A stretch of 63,831 nucleotides of DNA from Prorocentrum cordatum. Taxonomy: Eukaryota > Sar > Dinophyceae > Prorocentrales > Prorocentraceae. Position numbers and translations under genes: made by a program. This document shows positions 11,456-23,096 of the stretch, piece after piece; within the stretch, counting starts at the first letter, position 1, and each line of letters opens with the position of its first letter. Under the pieces are notes generated by a model. That model saw only the letters and a list, made by a program, of their open reading frames with translations, ran no database searches and was not told where the DNA came from. The stretch covers positions 60,001 through 123,831 of the forward strand of contig CAUYUJ010018495.1 of the NCBI GenBank assembly GCA_963575745.1, given 5' to 3'.

Positions 11456-12950
11456 ATAGCGCCGACGCCAGCGCCCAAACATGTTCATGCAGGCGCGGGG
11501 GGAAATTTACCGACAGCGTCTTGAGCCAAACGCAGGCGGGCGCAGGGACAGATAAACCCACCATGCATTTTGTCCCAGCATGGTTCTGCAGGCGCGGGGT
11601 ACTACAGTGTAGACAACGACGCTTGTGTGGTGACAGCTACCCGGCCGGGGACACCCGCCCCAGCACCAGGTGACGGGCATGACGGCGGGGCTCGAGCTTG
11701 TGCATGACCCCCACCTTCCACCACATCAGAGTTGAGCAACACGTCTATAGTTGGCATTGCTGAAACGAGATTGTCGAGGTGTTCACCAGGGAGGGGGGGA
11801 ACAGTTTGTTAACCTCTCTGTCCCGGCCGCGTGGCTGATACTACCGCCCCCCTCGACTGCAGCGTCGCCGGCTACAAGCTGCCTGTCACGCTGGAGCCGA
11901 ACATCAGACCAGGTCCCGACCCCAGCTCCTACTCCAACTTCGACTCGGACTCCAGCTCCGACGTCGACGCGGTGACGAAGGGAGGGCAAACCCGACGCCA
12001 ACACCTGTTTTGTCACCAGATCCGGCCCCCGAGCCGCTGCCTACTCCGTCTCCGACTCCCTCTGCGACTTCTGACCCGGCTACCAATCCCACTCCTACCC
12101 CACTCACGATCCAGGTTTCTGACTCTGACATCAACGCCAGGTCTAGGGAGGCGATCGCTTAGGTCGCCACGACGATCCCGCCAGCATCGACTCCAGCTCC
12201 GCCTCCGGCGTATCAGCCACACGACCAGGACAACTACAGGTCAGCTTTTCCACCTCCCAGTTCGTGATCTGGCACACCAGCGCATAAGGTACTGCGTCTA
12301 CATCTCCACCTTGAACAGCCCTATGCATGCCGCGAGGGCCTGGCGAGGAGTTTCATGGGCGGCCGGCACTGTTCGTCTTCCCCTTGCTTTTCCTCTGCTC
12401 CCTTTTTTGCTTTCCTTCCGTTGTTTTTTTCAGGCCGCCCAACACACAGGTGTTCGCGCCCTGTCGATCCCGCCCATGCCCGGCAGGATTCGGGCCGGCA
12501 TTGCCGCGCACACCCTGCAGCAACCAGTGCAAGTTCTTGGACTGTGTCTTCCTTCCTCTCCTCCCCTCCTTCCTCCCCCTTTATACCGCCCGTGCTAGCG
12601 AGGGTTATTGTGCGGGTGCCGTCTACCTGGGTCGGCCTACGCACGCGCGAGGTTTTGTTTGGGCGTGTTCTTCCTCCTTCTCGTCCTCCTCCTCTTGTGT
12701 AGGCTCACGCTCTGGCCAGTTTACGTGGTTATTCACGGAACTCGGAACAGCCGGTTTCAAATCCGTGCTGAGGTGTTCCTCGCTCGCTCTGGCGCATGCC
12801 CCGCTGCGCACCGACGGAAAGTACATGATTATGATTGGTACGTTGGTGTACATATGCTGTGCGGCGTTCACCATTCATCGGGGGAGCATTCCGCCCACGG
12901 GTCACGTTCAAACGACACACCGTCGTTGACCAGAGGTGACGCTGAGCTGG
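11456..12950. other. Unique sequence, no gene recognised
   Basis: A few moderately long open frames exist but none has recognisable domains. Short C/T-rich stretches lie near 12030-12130 and 12660-12700. Confidence 0.4.
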
Positions 12951-13209
12951 TTAAAGTGGAGAAAAGTCTCCTCTTTTTATATAAAAGCGGATGGTACTGA
13001 TAACAATAATACATAATGATAACACTAATGCCAAGACGAACAATATTAATAATAATACGACTAACAAGAATAGTACTATTAAGAGAAATGAGAAAAGGCA
13101 GCCGCCGTGGGTCCAGCAGGCACATGGGAAACATGGGCGTGGCAGCGATCGGCGAGGGTTCGGCTTTACCTCGCCTGCCACTGCCACTCGGATTCGCACG
13201 ATTGCAGGA

Positions 13210-13382
13210 AGAGGGGGATGGGGAGGAGGGGGATGATGTTGATGATGATGATGCTGATGATGCTGCTGATGATGGTTATGATGATGAAAATGGTGGTGGA
13301 GGTGATGGTGGTGGTGGTGATGCTGATGATGAGAAGGAGGAGAGGGGGAGGACGAGGAGGAGGAGGAGAAAGATGAGGAGGA
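13210..13382 (+). repeat. GAT then GGA triplet array
   Basis: TGATGATG repeats grade into GGTGGTGATG and GAGGAGGAGG repeats. Confidence 0.85.
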
Positions 13383-13441
13383 TCGCGCGCCACTGAGGGG
13401 AAAGGAGGGGGAGGAAAGAAGTCCAACGGTCCACAAAAACA

Positions 13442-13530
13442 CCCAGGGGGGCCCATCGAAGAGGACCTTTTTGTCACCCGGCAGGAAGGCCGAAGACCTG
13501 CCAGGGGCCAGCGACAGGGCCCCCCCTGGG
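13442..13530 (-). other. Stem-loop just after a retroelement stop
   Basis: CCCAGGGGGGCCC (13442-13454) pairs with GGGCCCCCCCTGGG (13517-13530). On the minus strand it begins about 13 nt after the stop codon of the RNase H retroelement tail, so it may be part of that element's 3' untranslated region. A role in 3'-end recognition is inference. Confidence 0.6.
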
Positions 13531-13542
13531 TATCAGACCGCT

Positions 13543-15049
13543 TCAATTTTCATCCAGATCATTGTCGGGGGTTCTCTCCTGCAGCTTCGGCCCAAGTGCG
13601 ACCGCTTCGGACTCATTTAGTCCAAACGCTTGCAGGACACTTGCAAAACACAAACTTGCATTGCGGCCCAGTTCGGGCCTGATAAACCTGTTGCTTCCCT
13701 GCTGGGCCATCTTGGGTCCCCCAGTGCCTCCCACCAGCTTCCGCGCCCACGCCCGAGGAGTTCTCCAAGGGCTCAGCAAAAGAGGTCTGTTGGGGTGCTT
13801 CCCTTTAAAACTCGGCCCTAGAATTCTTCCTGCAAGGGTCGACCAGGGCATGCTGTGAGCCCTTACATTCTTTGCGCAGGCCCCGAGATCCCGCAGACAC
13901 CGTCGCGTAGGCCCCGCAGGTGGAACAAAAAAGGATCGGTGGCTGGCCCACCGCGGCCACCTCAAACTCAAGGAGGGCATGCCCCCCCCAGAAAGACAGC
14001 GTTTGCTGTCCATCCAGCGCTCGTGCCAGCCATTCAGGAAGTAAGGGCTCGGAAGGAGGATGCTCAGGCGGGGACTGGGTGCAGGAGGGTACGACAGGAG
14101 CAGCAGCAGCCCCTCCCTCCTCGTCCCACTTCCTCGCCGCCTCAAGCGCCTCCTCATAGTCCGATGCCCCTTGCAGGGAAATCATCGTGAGCCCTTGGGC
14201 TCCAACATTGTCCCACCAGCCCTCATTAGCACAGTGGGCCTCAGCTCTGCTAATATACTGGAGCAAAAGGCGCGCCAGGTGAAGCATGCCCTTGGCCATC
14301 AAAACTACATTACTCGGGCATCTACACATTTCTGACCCTGCTTTGGCCAGTCTGTCAGCTTGCTCGTTACCCTCCCTCTCAAATTGACTGATGCGTCCTG
14401 CTCGCACATCCGCCATGGAGGTATGGGCCGCCACTTTGCGAAACCTGACAAGCTCAGGCTTCACTTCTCTGGAAACTTCTTTCCAAATGTGCGCTCTGAT
14501 GCTGCCAGGCCGCTGGGCGTGGCGCTCATTCGTGCAACATTTGACAGTACCTTTGCAATCGGAATCTAGCGTGTACTTGACAATTAAATGTTCCAGGGCC
14601 ATGAGGATCGCATAGTCCTCTCCGTCCCGAGCCACCTGGCCGGGCCCAGCCGACGGGGGGACCGCGCCAAACCACCACGCCAGCGGTCGGCGCTCATGAT
14701 CGTAGACCGCCACCCCCCATGCAGCGACTCGAAAGGACGGAAACAGCCCATCGACCCCAGAGCCATCACAAAAAACGTGGCCACCATCTAAGGCGAGCGG
14801 CAGAGGAGGAGGAGGAGGAGGAGGAGGAGGGAGGAGGAGGAGGAGGAGGAGGAGGAGGAGTAGGGGGGGGCGAGGTGGAGGAGTAGGAGGGGGGGGGGGA
14901 AGGTGAAGGGGGAGAGGGGGAATCAACCAACGGTGTGTTTCCGCACTGCCTCCTGCCACTTGCCGACTGACATCTGTGTCGGGGGGGCCAGGAGGCAGAA
15001 GGAGTCCTCGGGAATGGGGGCAGAACAGCGGAGATTTGGTTTGATCCAC
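13543..15049 (-). pseudogene. Retroelement RNase H domain and C-terminal tail
   Basis: The open frame 15049 to 13805 (414 aa) contains a type I RNase H fold. CDGSG supplies the first Asp (about residue 95), RDGEDYAILMALEHL the Glu (144), LDSDCKGTV the next Asp (162) and GNEQADRLAKAG the last Asp (232). All four acidic positions are present. A Cys-pair motif ILFCSTCGAYATV follows at about 373-384; the same tail closes LINE-3. Residues 50-85 are a Pro/Leu run encoded by a TCC microsatellite (14795-14915), probably an insertion or intron, so the true domain may start near residue 86. A frame change near 13815-13830 joins to a frame ending at the stop at 13543-13545. No reverse transcriptase is attached, so this is a 5'-truncated copy. 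Confidence 0.75.
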
Positions 15050-15100
15050 TTGATTTGTTCTCCTTCAAATCGGAGGGAGTCCTTCTTGTCTACGATGTTC

Positions 15101-15179
15101 AGTCCACTTGCTTTGTTTGCGATTGTTGCCCCCATTCCCAGGGAATGGGGACAACGATCACGAACAAAGCAAGCGGACT
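15101..15179. repeat. 39-bp-arm palindrome with 1-nt spacer
   Basis: The left arm 15101-15139 starts AGTCCACTTGCTTTG. The right arm 15141-15179 ends CAAAGCAAGCGGACT. By my count the arms differ at about five of 39 positions. Confidence 0.85.
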
Positions 15180-15339
15180 CCGAGAACGGTTTTTTCTCGG
15201 CTCGCCATTGCAGGAGGTGCTCTGGCTAAGTCGGTCAGGCTGGAGCTCCCGTTGTTCAAACACCCGTTGCTGCGGCCGCTGTTTCACGACCAAGAGTCGA
15301 CCGAATTAATTAGCTTGGGCACAGAAGGAGGGGGGGGGA

Positions 15340-16070
15340 TGAGGCAGGAGGAGGAGGAGGAGGAGAAGGAGGAGGAGGAGAGGGGGAGGAGGAGGAGGAG
15401 GAGGAGGAGGAGGAGGAGGAGGAGGAGGAGGAGGAGGAGTAAGAGGGTGGGAGGGGAGGAGGAGGATGAGGAGAGGAGGAGGAGGAGGAGGAGGAGGAGG
15501 AGGAGGAGGAGGAGGAGGAGGAGGAGGGGAGGGAGGAGGAGGAGGAGGAGGAGGAGGAGGAGGAGGAGGAGGAGGGGAGGAGGAGGAGGAGGAATGATGA
15601 TGATGTTGGTGGTGGTGGTGGTGTTGATGGTGTCGATGATGATAATGCTGATGATGATGCTGATGCTGAGTATGATGACGACGACGATGATGTTGACGCT
15701 GATGATGATGATGATGATGCTGATGCTGATGCTGATGCTGATGTTGATGATGGTGATGGTGATGATGCTGATGATGATGACGATGGTGATGATGATGCTG
15801 ATGATGATGATGATGATGATGATGATGGTGGCGATGGCGATGGCGATGGCGATGGTGATGGTGATGGTGATGATGATGATAATGATGATGCTGATGCTGA
15901 TGCTGATGATGATGCTGATGATGATGAGGAGGAGGAGGAGGAGGAGAAGGAGGAGGAGGAAAATGAGGAGGAGGAGGAGGAAAAGGAGGAGGAGGAGGAA
16001 AAGGAGGGGGAGGAGGAGGACGAAGAAGAGGATGATGAGCAGGAGGAGGAGGAGGAGGAGGAGGAAGGGG
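15340..16070 (+). repeat. GGA - GAT/GCT - GGA compound array
   Basis: GGA triplets run at 15350-15595, GAT/GCT/GGC triplets at 15595-15925, and GGA triplets again to 16070. This is one of the longest arrays in the window. Confidence 0.9.
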
Positions 16071-16317
16071 AGCACGGGTGGGAACAGGCCGAGGCGGGCT
16101 CCATCCTTCCCCTCGACAGGATGGGGGGCGATGTGCGCTCGGGGCACCTAATTACTAGCAATGATGCGAGCGGGCCTGCACCCAGGGGCCCGCAGCGGCT
16201 GCGTGGACCCCCCACCGCGGTCTTTCCCGCTAGACTGCTCCTGGCCCCAGCGTGTCCGTGCCAGAAGGCGACGGCTCCAGCCTCCAGCTCAGACTGAGGT
16301 GAGCCTTTGGCGTTATC

Positions 16318-16589
16318 TCCTCCTCCTCTTCCTCCTCCTCCTTCTCCTCCTCCTCCTCCTCCTTCTCCTCCTCCTCCTCGTCCTCCTCCTCCTCCTCCCT
16401 GCCCCGCCCTGCATGCTGTGGTTTGCGAAGCGTTCCAGGACGGGCGGGTGCAGGTCCCCCTTGGCGTCCAAACGTTCCAGGACGGGCGGGCGCAGGCCCC
16501 CCTTGGCGTCCTCTTGGCGTTCTCTCCCCCTTGGCGCCTTCTCCCTTCCGCCCCCCCCCCCTCTGCCTTGGCGGTCTACCCGCCTTGCC

Positions 16590-16627
<38 letters not shown>

Positions 16628-16630
16628 CCC
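16318..16630 (-). repeat. TCC array and CT microsatellite
   Basis: TCC triplets lie at 16318-16400 and (CT)n at about 16590-16625. Between them a 43-bp block containing CGTTCCAGGACGGGCGG occurs twice. Confidence 0.85.
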
Positions 16631-16664
16631 CCAACTGCAAACGTTCCCAAACATCCCCCTTTGC

Positions 16665-16825
16665 TGAAGTCGGGCCTGTCCCTCTACAGGGGGGGTCTTC
16701 AAAAATATGTTGAAGATAGTCAGGGGACGCTTTTTGTTGAGCACTCCTGGGCCATGTTTGAAGATTTTTGGCTATTTACAGTTTTTCGTCCAAAATCCGC
16801 CTGTAGGGGGACATGCCCGACCTAA
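16665..16825. mobile_element. IR-D element, copy 2
   Basis: The left end is TGAAGTCGGGCCTGTCCC, and the inverted right end is ACATGCCCGACCTAA. The interior AGTCAGGGGACG and TTTTTCGTCCAAAAT match the other copies. Confidence 0.75.
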
Positions 16826-17154
16826 CCCTCTGCGTTCTCTCCTCCCTTCGGAGCGGGGCGCTCAGGGCACCCGGCCTCTCGCGTGTGCGGCCAGGGCCGA
16901 GGCCTGCCGCTGCACTGCCTCCCCCCTGCAGGCCACAAGGCCCCTGTCCACAGAATGCACCAGCACGCGCTGCAATTTTTTTGTTGTGATCGCACTTTGT
17001 CGCGCTTGGAGTCGTTCGGTCGCTCCCTACTTCCCTCCTCTGCACGCGTGGTTCTTACCCCTTTCTCCTGGGCCAAGGCCGGGGGGCATGGCGACCGACA
17101 GCGCCAGTCCTAACCGACAGTGCCGCCACTGGTGCGAGGCTCGAGGGACAGGAG

Positions 17155-18225
17155 GGGAACGAGGAAGAGGGGGAGAAGGAGGAGGAGGAGAAGGAGGAAG
17201 AGGAAAAGGAGAAGGAGGAGGAGGAGGAGCAGTAGGAGGGGGAAGGGGAGTTTTGGGAGAAGGGGGGAGAAGGGGGAGGAGGGAGGAGGAGGGAGGGGGG
17301 AGGAGGGATGGGGAGGGGAAGGAGGAGGCGGAGGAGGAAGAGGAGGAGGAGGAGGAGTGGGAGCGGAGAGGAGGAGGGTAAGAGACGGAAAAGGGGGGAG
17401 ACGATGGTGATGATGCTACTGCTGATGTTGATGATGCTGATAATGCTGATGATTATGCTGATTATTATGATGGTTATGATGATGCTGATGCTGGTGGTGG
17501 CGATGATGAGGTTGAGGTTGAAGTTGAGGTTGATGCTGCCGATGATGATGTTGATGATGATGATGATGATGGTGATGATGATGCTGATGATGATGATAGT
17601 GGTGACGATGGTGATGATGCTGATGATGATGATGACGATGCTAATGATGATTATGATGATAATGATGATGTTGATGTTGATTATGATGATGCTGCTGCTG
17701 ATGATGATGGTGATGATGCTGATGATGATGCTGATTGTGGTGATGATGATGCTGCTCGTGATGATGATGGTGATGATGATGGCGTGGTGGGAATTATGAG
17801 TGCTGGTCACGGTGATGATGAGGATGATGGTGGTGCTGATGCTGATGTTGCTGATGATGGTGATGCTGATGATGATTCATGGTGATGGTGGTGGTGAGGA
17901 TGATGATGGTGTTGATGCTGCTGCTGATGATGATGAGGATGTTGTTGATGATGGTGATGACGATGATGATGATGACGATGATGATGCTGATGCTGATGCT
18001 GATGCTGATGATGAAGATGAAGATGAAGATGAAGATTATGATGATGATGATGATGATGATGATGTTGATGATGATGATGATGATGATGGTGATGCTGATG
18101 ATGATGCTGATGCTGATGCTGATGCTGATGCTGATGCTGATGCTGATGCTGATGGTGATGGTGATGCTGATGATGATGAGGAGGAGGAGGAGGAAGGAGG
18201 AGGAGAGGAGGGAGGAGGAGGTGGA
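17155..18225 (+). repeat. GGA - GAT/GCT - GGA compound array
   Basis: GGA-rich to about 17400, then over 750 bp of TGATGATGCTGATGA-type repeats, then GGA again at 18180-18225. The architecture is the same as the 15.3-16.1 kb array. Confidence 0.9.
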
Positions 18226-18919
18226 GCATGTGGGGTCCTTTCGAGCTCGAGCCCCTTGCAACGGACCTTCTGGGATAGAAGGGTTGTAGGGGGAGGCATA
18301 CGTCGCAGGGGCTTTGTGCTTATGCCATGCCCCAACACGGGCCGCCGGGTGCAACACGTATTTGGTCGGTTTGCTAGAAGTCGGACGAAATTTGCTTGTG
18401 TGATGGTTTCGTGTCATTTTCTTTACATGTCCACACTTCGTCTAACATTTGCGGAAGTTAACTAAGGCTGGAGACTAAAAGGTCGAGTTGGACAAATTTG
18501 GTGTGTAAGTTTCGACTTGTTGTCCACGATGTGACTCACACTATTGTTCGACGTGGCGTTCGAAACATTAAGGGTATTCACACCTATGGACGCCACCCCT
18601 TGGGCCCGTAAGCCCAGCGAGTGTACATTTTTGCGTGTGCGATTGTCTATCAGGGACACGCGGCAAGGGATAACAACACTGGAAGGACACCACGCGTTTG
18701 CTTGCGGTGCGCAGCGCGGTCATGCATCCGACACGTGCCCGTCTGAATATACTTGCTGTGCCGCCATGCATTTGCGCTCACCCTCCCATTGATCCTAGAA
18801 CTTATTTTATTATTGGAGCATTTCCTCGCCATAGCTGGGGCAAAGTGAGGTGTTCGTCGAATTTGTTGCTATTCTTCTCTGGGCCACCAAGGCCCCGAAC
18901 TCATCCGTCATCATATCGT

Positions 18920-19660
18920 TGATCCTCAAACTTACGGTACCTTTGAACATCGCTTCGTCGTGGCGAGGTGCCCGTCCATTGCTTCTGTGTGCGTTCGGAT
19001 TGTGGGGCCTCTCCTTTCGCCTCCTCTCCCCTCTGTCAGAATTGCGCCTCGAAGCGATGCCAGTCCATTTCTTCCCTTGCTCGTGGGGACCGTCCTGGCC
19101 CCGAACTCACCGCTCACCACAGCGGCAATCCTCGAACTCATCTTCGAACATGTCTTTGCTGTTGCGACATGCTCCTCCGTTGTTTGCTCTCCTCGTCGAG
19201 AAAGGGCCCGGAGGCGCCGAACTCTTCGTTCATCCGTATCGTCAGTCTTCGAGCTCATCTTCGAACATCTCTGCGTCGAAGCGGCTGGCCCGTCTGCTGC
19301 TTGCCTTCCGCGTCGGGACCGTCTGGGCCCCTGGTTCATCTTACATCTATGCTGATGATCCCCGAACCTATCTTCGAAGATTCCCCTCCTCGTGGCGAGA
19401 TGCTCCTTCATTGCTTGCCTTCATTCCTCCTCCTCGGGACAAGCCCAGGGGCCCCAAGCTCATCGCTCATCAGACCGTCAATCCCAGAACTCATCTTCCA
19501 GCATGTCCTTGTCGTGGTCGATCTGTCCGTCCATTGTTTCCCTTCCTCCTCGGGGGCGCCCAGAGACCCCCCGAGCTCACCGCCCATCACGCCGTCAATC
19601 CTCGAGCTCCTCTTCGAACGTTTCCCCGCCGTGGCGATCGGCCCGTCTAGGTTCCCCCGT
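18920..19660 (-). repeat. 117-bp minisatellite, about 7 units
   Basis: Units start near 18923, 19027, 19133, 19250, 19365, 19488 and 19604. Conserved parts are GAACTCATCTTCGAACATG, TCGTGGCGAGATGC, CCGTCCATTGCTTGCC and GGGCCCCGAACTCATCG. Isolated degenerate pieces recur near 19805 and 20143. The usual spacing of 115-123 bp is close to 39 codons, and the minus strand stays open over several units. Confidence 0.75.
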
Positions 19661-20339
19661 CTCCTCCTCCTCCTCCTCCTGCACGTGCATGCTTGCGTCC
19701 GCTCTTCGGGCGTCGCGGAGCCAACGTGCTCCCAGCGCTCCAGCGCCACCGCCGTGCTCTCGCAGGGCCGGCCTCGGGAACGAGTGTCGGCACCCCGTCC
19801 CGCCAGTCGTGGCGAGGTGCCCGTCCGCTTCTTGCAAGCAAGATGCCTGGCGTTGCGGGGCTCCCTGGGCAGGTGAGCTTTGCGCACGGTGCACGCTGCC
19901 CTTTTCGGCATTTCCGAAGCGAGCGACCTAGTGCACGCGCGCCCGTGTGAGGTTCTGCGGCGACGGCGACTTCACCGCCATGCCGGATAGAATTCTGTAC
20001 CCCACAAGCGGGGCTGGGTTACTGATTCGGCTTTTCTGGCGGGGGGCCGCGGGGTAGCATTCAGATCCTCAGCGTGCTTGGCCGCAAGCCGCGCACCAGA
20101 GGTCCCTCTTGCTTTGGGCCACGCGTACGCGCAGCAGATAGTCGTAGCGAGATGCCCGTCCGTTGCTTGCCTTGCCCTTTGGCGCCGCCGCCCGAAGAAG
20201 GCCCCATGTGCGCGGCGCCCGCCGCGGCCTCGGCGTGGCCGGCGGGGCGGCGCCTGCTGGCGCTGGCGCTGCTGCCCTGGCCGCCGTTGGGCCGCGCGGT
20301 CGTGTCCTGCGGTGGAGCGTGGGGCGGAAGGGTGCGGGT

Positions 20340-20645
20340 GAGAAGGAGGAGGATCAGGAGGAGGAGGAGGAGGAGGCAGGAGGAGGAGGAGGAGGAAGAG
20401 GAGGAGATTGTTCGCTCATCGCCTCCAGGATAATGCATGTTGCCCCTCCCCCCCCATACCCCCACGTAGCGGTAAGGCCTGGAAGCTGGCCACGTGTGTG
20501 AATATTTGCAGTCGTCGGACTCTGTAGTGACATCCCGTATCTCTAAGCGCTATCCATTGAAATTCGCGGGGGAGGTAGCAGGAGGAGGACGAGGAGGAGG
20601 AGGATGAGGAGAAGAAGGAAGCGGAGGAGGAGGAGGAGCAGTGTT
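20340..20645 (+). repeat. Two short GGA arrays
   Basis: GGA-rich runs lie at 20340-20410 and 20578-20642, separated by unique sequence. Confidence 0.8.
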
Positions 20646-22141
20646 AGCCCAAAACGCATCAACGATGTTACAACAAACATTCCCTCCAAGTTTCCCCTGG
20701 TATTGTGCTGTCATTGCCTGCAGCGCCCTATTGAAAGACTACCGTCTGGGAATCTCCAACCGTGCCACAACACCTTTCCTGGGACGAATGAACGTGACGA
20801 TTGCTTCCTGACACTGAAATCGCGCCAGAAGACCATTTCTGGAATTGAAACACCGCGAAACAAGGTGAATGTTGCGTCGTTGCAGTCCTGCCGTGCCAGA
20901 ACAACATATCTAGGGTATCAACCTCGCGAGTCCTTGAAGCTGTTACAACATGTTAAGACGAATGCGCGCGGCGCTAAGGCGAGAGCCACATTTAGGAAAG
21001 GAGCCGATCTCCATCATTAAAGCAGTTGCGAACTTTCAAGACGAATGTGCACGGCGCTAAAGTGACAGGCACAGTTGGACAGTGACCCACCCCCTGTAAG
21101 TGAAGCTGCTTGCAAAGTTCCAAACTCCAGGATCAGAAATGGTAGCGATGTCTCAGACGAAACCTGGCCCGCCCTAGCGACACGTCTGCGGGTGCGACAG
21201 TGAACAATATATTGAGGGGAGAAAAGGGATGGAGGGACAAGGAGGAGGAGGAGGAGAAGGAGGAGGAGAGGATGTTGCCCAGGGCCAGGCAACACCAGCC
21301 TACTGGGGCAGCCTGCGGGCTAAGTTTTGCGTTGGGTGGTATTTTCACCGCCGCCGTTTTTCTGCCTCATCACACCCTCCGCATTCCCAATCGCACCCTC
21401 CGCTGCCCCTCGCAAGCGCGAGTGGGAACCAGCGCGGCACAGGCGGCAGAACGTTTTCCGTGCCACAGCCTGTGTGTTTCTCAGGATATCGAAGTCATCC
21501 AATCTCTTGGCGAACCATCATCATTCAGATGTCCAATCAGTGGTGGACTTGCGGAAGCCAGATGACGCGCAGTGGAAGTGTTCACGCGGATGGGAGTGGA
21601 GACATGGTCGGTCCAAGAGTCGTGCGCCCAGCCGAACGAGGCGGAGCCAGAACAGCACTAACGACTACCACATGAAGACGCAGACGCAAGTGCATCATAT
21701 CATAAATGAGATCACCCCAGCTCTCCTTGGAGATGCGGCGTCTCACCCGGCATGGATCGCGCCGCCGTCGAGGTGAAAAGGTTCATGAGTTCAAAAAGGA
21801 TGCGCAGGATCGGGTTGTCAAGCTCGCGACCATCGTGGCAGCCAAGACTGGGACGCTGACGAGGAGAAGGAGGGCATCGCTATTCTCAATCAAGCGCTGC
21901 CCAGTACCTAGCCGACAGCATCTCAAATCTTGGGGCTACGTACACGGTTGAAGAAGACACGGACAGCACGCAGCAGAAACAGGCACAAGGTGATCAGTCT
22001 ACAAGAGGAGATCGAGGATCATCAGAGCGAGAAGGCCGACATCGACTGATCAAAAACATAGAGGGAGCACGCGAGAACGACGAACATGGCAATGGTCACG
22101 GCCAACCTGCAGGGTGGAAAAATCAGGTCGACATCAAGAGA
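20646..22141. other. Mostly unique sequence
   Basis: No recognised domain. A diverged direct duplication sits at about 20930-21065, with AAGACGAATG and CGGCGCTAA in both halves. A short GGA patch is at 21238-21270. Several frames of 120-150 aa exist around 21200-21950 without any family resemblance I can name. Confidence 0.4.
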
Positions 22142-22405
22142 ATGGCGCAGCCAAGTTCGAAAGCCAGTCCGTTAGATGTTCAGCTCCTCACTCAGCAGCT
22201 CGCCAGCATGCGAACTTCGCAGCAAATCGCGCAGATGGCACCGACGGCAGTCTTTAAGGCGCTCGAGAAGCAAGGCGTCCAGCTCGAAGCGCCCGCAGGG
22301 TCGTCACCAACTCCAATCAAGAAGGACGCCTTCGACAAGTTGAGGGGCAGGAGGGCGATGGAGTCAAGGGCTCATGACAAGAAGGCGGGGGCGGAGGACG
22401 AGTGA
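22142..22405 (+). CDS. Hypothetical short open frame
   Basis: An 87-residue frame with a Gln-rich, probably helical first half (QLLTQQLASMRTSQQIAQMA) and a charged C-terminus. Composition looks more protein-like than the surrounding repeats. It could be an exon or a retroelement ORF1 remnant. No start context, splice site or family supports it. Confidence 0.2.
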   Translation: MAQPSSKASPLDVQLLTQQLASMRTSQQIAQMAPTAVFKALEKQGVQLEAPAGSSPTPIKKDAFDKLRGRRAMESRAHDKKAGAEDE

Positions 22406-22639
22406 CAGGACCAGCTGCGAGGTCAAAGGTAGTCAAGCAGAAAATGCACGTCAACTTGTTGCCTGGGGCACGTGAAGATGACTCTTCGCCGAATGCAGAT
22501 GGATGTTGCGTCGATTGCGCGGGCACCGTGGGAAAGCTGCTGTGCATCCACCGACGGATGGTAGCCGGCAGGGGGTGAGTGAGTCCAGCCAACGTGTCAC
22601 GGCCAGTTTCAGATGTGGAATCACCACCACGTTTTCTTG

Positions 22640-23090
22640 CGTTTCCAGGGGCGCCTCCAGCTTTGCCAGCGATTCCAGAGGCGCCTCCAGTTTCTCATGG
22701 GGTATCTTTGTTGGGCCTCTTGGAGGCCTCTTGGGCGCGTCCTGGGCGCCTCTTGGGGCCTCCTGGGGGCTTCTCGGGGCTTCTCGGAACGCTTCTTGGG
22801 CCATCTTGGAGCTTTCTCAGGCCGTTTTAGGGCCCTCTTGGAGGCGTCTTGGGCTGTCTTGGGGCGGTCTTGGAGGCTTCGTGAGCCATCTTGGAGCGTC
22901 GGAAAGCCGAAAATGCGGGAACCCCAAACTCTTTCAAACAATTGTAATCAATCGACGATGTTGGCCTCTTGGGGCTATCTCGGGAGGCCTCTCGGAACGC
23001 TTTTGGGGTCGCTTGGGGCCCTCTTGGGCCGTCTTGGAATCATCTTCGGGCGCCTTGGAGCATTCTTGGCCTCGGCAATACGCATACGGC
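22640..23090 (-). repeat. CTTGGGGC-type short tandem repeats
   Basis: Degenerate 10-12 nt units such as CTTGGAGGCCT and CTTGGGGCCTC lie on both sides of a lower-GC core at about 22918-22965. A region of the same design in the opposite orientation is at 38070-38480. Confidence 0.6.
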
Positions 23091-23096
23091 CGAATT

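Noticed and set aside
11519-11529. CTTGAGCCAAA, minus-strand leader fragment
   Set aside because: The match stops after 11 nt and nothing recognisable follows on the minus strand.
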